Assembly: GCA_036872755.1 (NCBI GenBank)
Contig: JAVHNS010000001.1
Location: forward strand, 1,798,001 to 1,862,000
Length of the DNA: 64,000 nucleotides
Direction of reading: 5' to 3'
From: Orbilia blumenaviensis
Taxonomy: Eukaryota; Ascomycota; Orbiliomycetes; Orbiliales; Orbiliaceae
Position 1 is the stretch's first letter; each line of letters opens with the position of its first letter. The position numbers and the translations under genes are program-made. The notes below the pieces were generated by a model. The model saw only the letters and a program-made list of their open reading frames with translations, searched no databases and was not told the DNA's origin. This document shows, piece after piece, positions 58,192 to 64,000 of the stretch.

Positions 58192-58790
58192 TCTAGATCT
58201 AGTTGATTATAGCTAGCCTCAATTGATCAAATATTGCAAATCAAGTTTCGGGTTTCAGTGGCTAGTTGTATATGTTATAACTACGCATGGCGCTATAACG
58301 ACGGCCGCTTCTTCCAGTACCAGTACCCGTACCCGGGCTCACACACATATATTTCTCCGAAATGTTAAGCAGCTAGGCGAGCTGGTTGGTTATCTTAGAT
58401 CAACTGCCAAATACCCAGGTGGATATCAGCGCCTAGCTAAACAGCTTATAAAATGCTGCGAGGTTCGCGTAGCCCTATACTGTTGGGTTATAGCAAGTGA
58501 GAACGATTTGGATATATCGATACCATGGATCTAGATCGATGTATATTTACCTTGGCTGGCTAAATAATACTAATTCACCCAATCTTAATGAAGCCCATAA
58601 GTTCATAAACATAATCATGGAGATAATAGAAATATCAAGGTTATATGGCCTCGTAAACCAGCCTTTACGAAGTGACCCGAGGTTACAGCGATATCGTAGT
58701 CATTTATTAATCGGCAGATTGCAGACTACGGTCCCTATATACTAGCGACCTAGCCCAGGTATATATATATGTACACGTATACATTTATGA

Positions 58791-61154
58791 TTACGGAACT
58801 GGATATTTTAATAGCTTTTGGGGGAGCTTCCTGTGCAAGCCTTTTTTGAGCGCCGCCTCCATATCCAAGTCCTTTCCACTCCCAGAGCTTTCCGAACTCG
58901 GTGGTCGTTTCCTACCTTTGCCGTCGCCGCCGCCGCCGCCGCGTACGTCAACGGGAATACCGGTGTCAGAAGTTTCTATCCCGTCCCATGACGTTGAACC
59001 CCACATCTCTTTGGTGACCCCGTTCCAGACCACATCGTGGCCTCCTTCTATTCGTGGGTATGCCCATTTCTTTAGTTGAGATACAGGGTCCTTTATTCCT
59101 ATACCGATCAATGACGCAAGAAGACCTGCTACTGTTGGTGCCGCTATATATTACATAAAGTGCATATCAGAGGTTAACGACGATCTTGATTTCAAGCTTA
59201 AACTTCGTGGAATATATGAATATCTGTTTGGGGTGTATGTGTATCCCAGAAAAGAAATTCCATTCCAAAACGCCAACTGCATGCCTACCTAAAGATGTCC
59301 CTGTTCCTGGGATGAGACGGCTGGCGAATATATCCGCATACTCCGGATTCGGATCTAAAGGTGGCAAAGGTAAGGGGATGTGGTTCGCCGGGGCATAAAA
59401 GTCTACATATGGATGGTCCTGATAAATTGTGCTACCGTCGAGCTCGACACCACCAACAACAATACATTGTGCGAAACTTCGTTCGTTTTTGACCTTGGCT
59501 TCAAGTATCGAAGCCACGGGCTCGGTTATAATTGGTTCTCCCTGTGTAAAATTGATTTAATGAAAATTAGTTTCTTCGCAACAGAGGTGTTTCAACAATA
59601 TGTGTAGGTGTAAACTAGTACTATAGTGGGAGGCTTGGTTGTTTATCAAATAATTTAAAATGAAGCAAACTAGACGACCGACCCACCGTGTCTTTGTTCC
59701 CTGTTGGTGTAATGAAGTACACCTTAGGGTCTATAATTTCGAATTTCTGGAGAAGCTCGAGAAGCATATCTATGCAAAGAGTATTCCATGAACTCCCTTT
59801 ACGAGTCTCAGAAGTCAATAAAATGGAAATAGAGGCTGAAATCACAGCCCCTTTAATATCACGGTTGACATCATCTTCTAACTTTGCTATGATATTGTCA
59901 TAGATCTTTAGGAGAGGGTCTAGGAAAGCCCACTCCGGGAACAGATAGTTTCGGCCGGTGTGGACTTTTACAATGTGCAAATCCACTGACGGCGCATGTC
60001 CGTATCCCCAGCCTACTAATTTCGATGCTGTAGCAGTTCCATGGTATCCCCATAAATTACCGTCAGCAAGGTATTCGGGTATATTCCCTTTGCCTAAAGC
60101 GTTTGGGAAGTCATCGTCACTCTTCTCGTCGCTAGGGAGGGGCCCGGAGTAGATCCAGGAGGTCGAATCAATATCTAGGAGTTGATATTTGTGATGAAGG
60201 AATGACTGTATTAATATTTGACCCGGGGCCGTATTAGCTTATTGTATTACATTACCGGCACTTATCATGCATAATATGCCAGGTCAGGCGCCAACTAGGG
60301 AGAGGTTTGGTATAATATTTACTTCGTCGGATGGGTTGCAACCAGTGTCTATGACGTATGCTAACACGCCTTCTCCTGCATCTTCATATATGAACTCATA
60401 CCCAGGCATATCTTCAAGACTCACCCCTGGTGCCTGGGAAATCATCAACCTGTCCTTTTGGATAGTTTTTAGCTTTATCAGCACAACGTCTGTGTCTCTT
60501 TTGTTATTAATCCCGGCGCTAGAGTTGGCAACATCTCTAGATGCGTTCCTTTCAAGGGGACTTTCCCCTTCGATCAAACCATTTTCTGTTCGTTTTATTT
60601 TTTCATGATCATTTTCGAATTCAAAGAAAGCTCGCAGATCCAATGGGGGGCCGTCGCCCTGACCAGGCAGACGAGCACCAGCCCAATGGATGAAAGGCGT
60701 CAAGCCTCCAACTTTTTGAACCTGGGTATCATATATATTATCAGCTCGGTCCGTCTACGCTCGGATCTTTCTATTAGGTCTATATATTTATATATACCAA
60801 ATTTTTAAATTTATTCATCAGAACCTCTTTCAAACCGTAATTATTTTTTATCTCGCCTATTGCATCTATATGAAATGCCCATGTTCCCAAATTCTCGCTT
60901 TTGTATTCATATACTCCCAACCATCTTGGAGGAGCGGCATACTGGACTGCCGCGTCTCGAAATTTTTGCAACTCCTCTTCGTGAAACCTCTCGGTTGGCT
61001 TTATGACATAACCCCAAAAAGTGCGTTCCTGTTCATTGGTGCCGATTTTAAAGTAATGCTCAGTCAATTTCGAATTTACTGGGTATGGGAGATGAAGAAT
61101 GATGCAAAATAAAGTAAAGGTAAACAGCCTAGTGGCATGTCGCAACCCTCCCAT
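58791..61154 (-). CDS. Secreted subtilisin-like serine protease (peptidase S8)
   Basis: Exons are 61154-60798, 60721-60323, 60205-59687, 59541-59289 and 59143-58791 (introns of 76, 117, 145 and 145 nt), giving 626 residues. A signal peptide (FTFTLFCIILHLPYPVNS) and an N-terminal propeptide-like part lead into the catalytic domain. The triad is complete: Asp244 in VLAYVIDTGCNPSDE, His307 in WGYHGTATASKLVG and Ser508 in GTGTSLAAPTVAGLLAS; the last motif is made by the final splice. Asn422 in TPTGNKDT is the probable oxyanion residue. It should be an active secreted or vacuolar endopeptidase. The C-terminal 100 residues are Gly/Ser/Lys-rich (DVRGGGGGDGKGRKRPPSSE) and outside the usual domain. 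Two introns of exactly 145 nt are longer than most here. Confidence 0.9.
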
Positions 61155-62567
61155 GTCGCACAGGCACTCAGCTAGTTTGAGTGGGTAATAAGGGAATCGT
61201 CTTTCTTTGGCCCTTTTCCCAACGAAAATGCATGTATGTCAAGATGGCGGTTATGATAGGGCGATAAACTCGTAGGTCGAGCTTGACGGGTGTAATAATC
61301 TCAAGAGTAATATTTTTGAATTGGGCCAGTATCATCATTAAATTCCAACGTGGTTAGGGCTGATTACATCTATGTAGAATAAGATATCTAGATAGATATA
61401 GATTTGGATTAACAGGGCCGTTCGCACTTAAGAGGATGGGGAACGGTCAAGTATACATGTATATTGATTGAACGCAAGTGTAACATGCACAGCATAGGAA
61501 TACCATATATTGAGAACTATTTGTGCCAAAGGAGCTCAGGTCGAGCTGTTTGATTGTTTCTGAGCGTTATGGCATGCCAGTGCATACCGAGCCTCGCTCT
61601 GAATTTTTGAGCGGCGTTCATTCGGCATGGGATCAGTATGATGCCAGGCAATTGCGCATATTCGTTTGAGCTCCTTACATGTTGCAAAGATTTTAACTCA
61701 AGTTAGTGGCATGACAATAGACAGGCCGAAGCTGCCGTATTATGGGGCGGGGCGTGAGTCGTTTCATCCCAAGGGAACAGGGGATATAGTGAACTGGTTA
61801 TAGGCTGCGCAGAGTTTCGAAAATTGTTTCCCTATTCGATCGATGTAGCGGACTGGAGCTATAAGACGTTGTCTAGGATGATATTGGATCTGAACCGCGC
61901 AAATAATACATGTCATTAACAAGAATCCTTGCTAGCCACGTTGGGTTGAAAAATCTCGTTTCAAGAAACGTTAAAACTAAAACTGGGCTAATAAGAAGTA
62001 GCCCACACTTGCGTATAGTTACGTTGGATTCGAGGCTAGTTTCGAGACCATAGCAAGTACTTAGCTACCGGCTCACCAATTGTGAGGCGCACGGGCTATG
62101 GAAGATTGAAATGCAACGTACATAGTGTTGCGCTGTGTTGTGTTGGTTGGCAGAGCGCCAAGGCTTGTGGTGGGTTTGCTGCCTGGTTTTGGCTATTGCC
62201 AGTCTCGTCAAGCCTGCTGAATTGGGATGGAAACACCCTAAAAAATTTCAAAAAAAAAAGGCAAAAGAAATTGGCGGCGTCCAGGATTGAACCGGTGACA
62301 ATTCGCGCAGGGGTTACCAAAGATTGAAGCTAGTGGAGATCTTTTCTTGCCCATGGGACGTTATGGTAAAAGGCAATAATGTCATGTTTTTAGGCAAAGA
62401 AACTCCAACTATTTCAAATTTGGATGCAGTATATATAGCGTATTGCTAAAGCCTCCATCGTATAATTCTGAAGGCTTCAACACTTCCCGACGACTTCGGC
62501 TCTTTGGCCCTGACGTCGACATCGTCCTCTCCAGCATTTTCACCAGTACCCGAATACCAGTGGCGGC
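61155..62567. other. Divergent intergenic region of 1.4 kb
   Basis: It holds the promoter of the protease gene and of AIM24, which point away from each other. The stretch 62250-62340 resembles a decayed Pol III element (separate entry). No coding frame is supported. Confidence 0.5.
62250..62340 (-). other. tRNA-like / Pol III promoter-like remnant
   Basis: Read on the minus strand it has an A-box-like TAGCTTCAATCTTTGG, a canonical B-box-like GGTTCAATCC about 40 bases later, and then a run of ten T as a Pol III terminator. The arms do not fold into a proper acceptor or anticodon stem, so it is not an intact tRNA. It could be a tRNA relic, a SINE fragment or chance. Confidence 0.3.
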
Positions 62568-64000
62568 ATGGCCTTCGCCGCCCGTCCTGCGCGAAGGACG
62601 CGATCCTGCATCCTCAACATCCTCCACGAGTCCTGTACCCCTCCCCGATTTCCTCACTCCCGTCTCGTGATACCGGCCCGTTTTGTTCACGTTAAGGCGA
62701 CACCTTCGATAACATCCCTCACACCGCCAATTGACCTTACTCAGGAGACTCGGACTATACCAAAACTCAGTGGCAAAGGGCCGTTTCCTCAGAGTATGCT
62801 TTTGCCCTTTTGTCTTCAATTCGGACTTGCGCAATTATGAGTGCTGACATCTGGGTAGCCGTCGAGTTCGAAGTTCTTGGAGCACCACATTCCCTTTTAT
62901 CCGTTTCGTTACCGTCAGATGCAATTCTTTATACCAGAAGAGGGACACTACTAGGCGCCACCGCAAAAGGCGATATCAACAATGTAAGCCTATGCTGTTC
63001 CTATGTAAAACTTACCAATCTATTATTATTATTCTCTAATCATCTTTGTCTACTAGGCTGTGTCGACTCTTGCCATGCTCAAACCCATTCGAAGGGCGAT
63101 CCTGGGGATCCCTTTTCTTTATCAAAATGTATCTTGCAGCATAAAGCTTTCCAGTTCAATCTTTATAAAATAACTGACATTTATTAGATCTCATCAACGA
63201 CGCCATTAACATGTCTCGTTGGCACCAATACCCCGAATACTACATTCGCCGTAATCGAGCTCGATGGGGCGATCGATTGGATGGTTACCCAAAGAAATGC
63301 ATTGCTTGCATGGACGGGCCATTCCATCCAGACCACTCCGATTATCAACCGCGCAATGGTGATTATGCCTTTCTACAGAAATTGATAATTTCAGGATATG
63401 ACTTCGCTAACCGTCCAAGAGCCCTGCACAATGGAGTAATTCACGGATATCCGGCCGAGGGCTGGCTGCACTAGTCGGCAAGGGACAGGTCTACCAGATC
63501 GTTCTTGGAGACGGTGAAGAGATGATTATTCATCCTACGTATGTTCTTCCCTAGTGTTTAGAGGTCGATATTTCACCTTAAAAAAGCAAACATTGTTAAC
63601 ATACTCTGAAGTCATCTGTTGGCCTACTCAATTGGTCCAGACCGGCCCCGCCCATATCGACTGGCCCAAACAACCCTGCGATTTCAGTTACCAAAACTTA
63701 GTATCCTGCGCGGGCTCTTTCCAAAGTCTGAATTTGTCTCTACGATAACGAAAACCGACACATACCAGGGCATATCCAAATTCCTTTACAACGCAAAGAC
63801 TTGGATACGCCGTGTTCTATGGGGTGATAGGGTAAGTCAATACCAACAATTAGGGCTTGCGTCCCTCGCGGGGTAGTTTTGAATCTCGTGGACACCAGAA
63901 CCAATGAATTCGAAAGCTATTCTGAATCAATACGAAACTAACTGTGTGCCACGAAACTAGTTGTTCCTCCAGTTTAAGGGACCTAGCACGATTCTCGTCC
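62568..64000 (+). CDS. AIM24: Mitochondrial protein Aim24, partial (3' end cut)
   Basis: Exons are 62568-62793, 62859-62983, 63057-63128, 63188-63358, 63420-63538, 63612-63831 and 63973 to the window end (introns of 65, 73, 59, 61, 73 and 141 nt), about 320 residues so far. The Arg-rich, acid-poor start ([20 protein letters not shown]) is a mitochondrial targeting sequence. The AIM24 domain follows in order: [128 protein letters not shown] and FKGPSTILV. Aim24 lies in the inner membrane and is needed for normal MICOS and respiratory-complex assembly in yeast. The 63420 acceptor (AAG) follows the CTAAC branch site very closely. Confidence 0.93.

Larger units (their letters stand above)
57218..58790. 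other. Intergenic region of 1.6 kb
   Basis: It carries the promoter and leader of UBP8, including a GTGATG-type repeat, and the 3' flank of the protease gene. It also holds a 12-base inverted repeat (separate entry). ORFs on both strands near 57555-57966 are mutual antisense and unsupported. Confidence 0.5.

Overview
The window is nuclear DNA of a filamentous ascomycete fungus (Pezizomycotina; the class cannot be fixed by eye). The evidence is many short introns (about 50-100 nt, GT-AG, often with a CTAAC-type branch site), a DASH-complex Dam1, a PTH11/rhodopsin-like membrane protein, a fungal-specific transcription factor and single monocistronic genes on both strands. I recognise 20 protein genes (two cut by the window edges) and rebuilt their exons by hand from splice sites, reading phase and family motifs. 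Every multi-exon model closes in frame, but none has transcript support.

Left part (1-17 kb): accessory-like and fairly AT-rich, with long stretches lacking genes. It holds a cut membrane protein, a secreted orphan, a small orphan, an F-box/leucine-repeat protein, a plasma-membrane ferric reductase and a berberine-bridge-type FAD oxidoreductase.

Middle (17-27 kb): a same-strand run of cytosolic endo-beta-N-acetylglucosaminidase (GH85), DAM1 and OTU1. The first and third both act on the cytosolic side of ER quality control. Next come a conserved fungal protein of unknown role and a transcription-factor-domain protein with no visible zinc cluster. A gap of almost 5 kb without genes follows (27.8-32.7 kb).

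Right part (32.7-64 kb): mostly housekeeping genes. These are a YTP1-like membrane protein, the eEF1A methyltransferase EFM5, condensin SMC4, a TOPORS-like RING protein, the Golgi protein GMH1/UNC50, a protein tyrosine phosphatase, the SAGA deubiquitinase UBP8, a secreted subtilisin-like protease and the start of the mitochondrial protein AIM24.

The most unusual signals concern gene expression. The phosphatase has a lone in-frame TAG followed by 123 more open codons. EFM5 has a 12-nt microexon among unusually long introns. GMH1 has a GC-AG intron. UBP8 has a hidden 60-nt in-frame intron. I found no CRISPR array, rRNA, intact tRNA or intact transposon.
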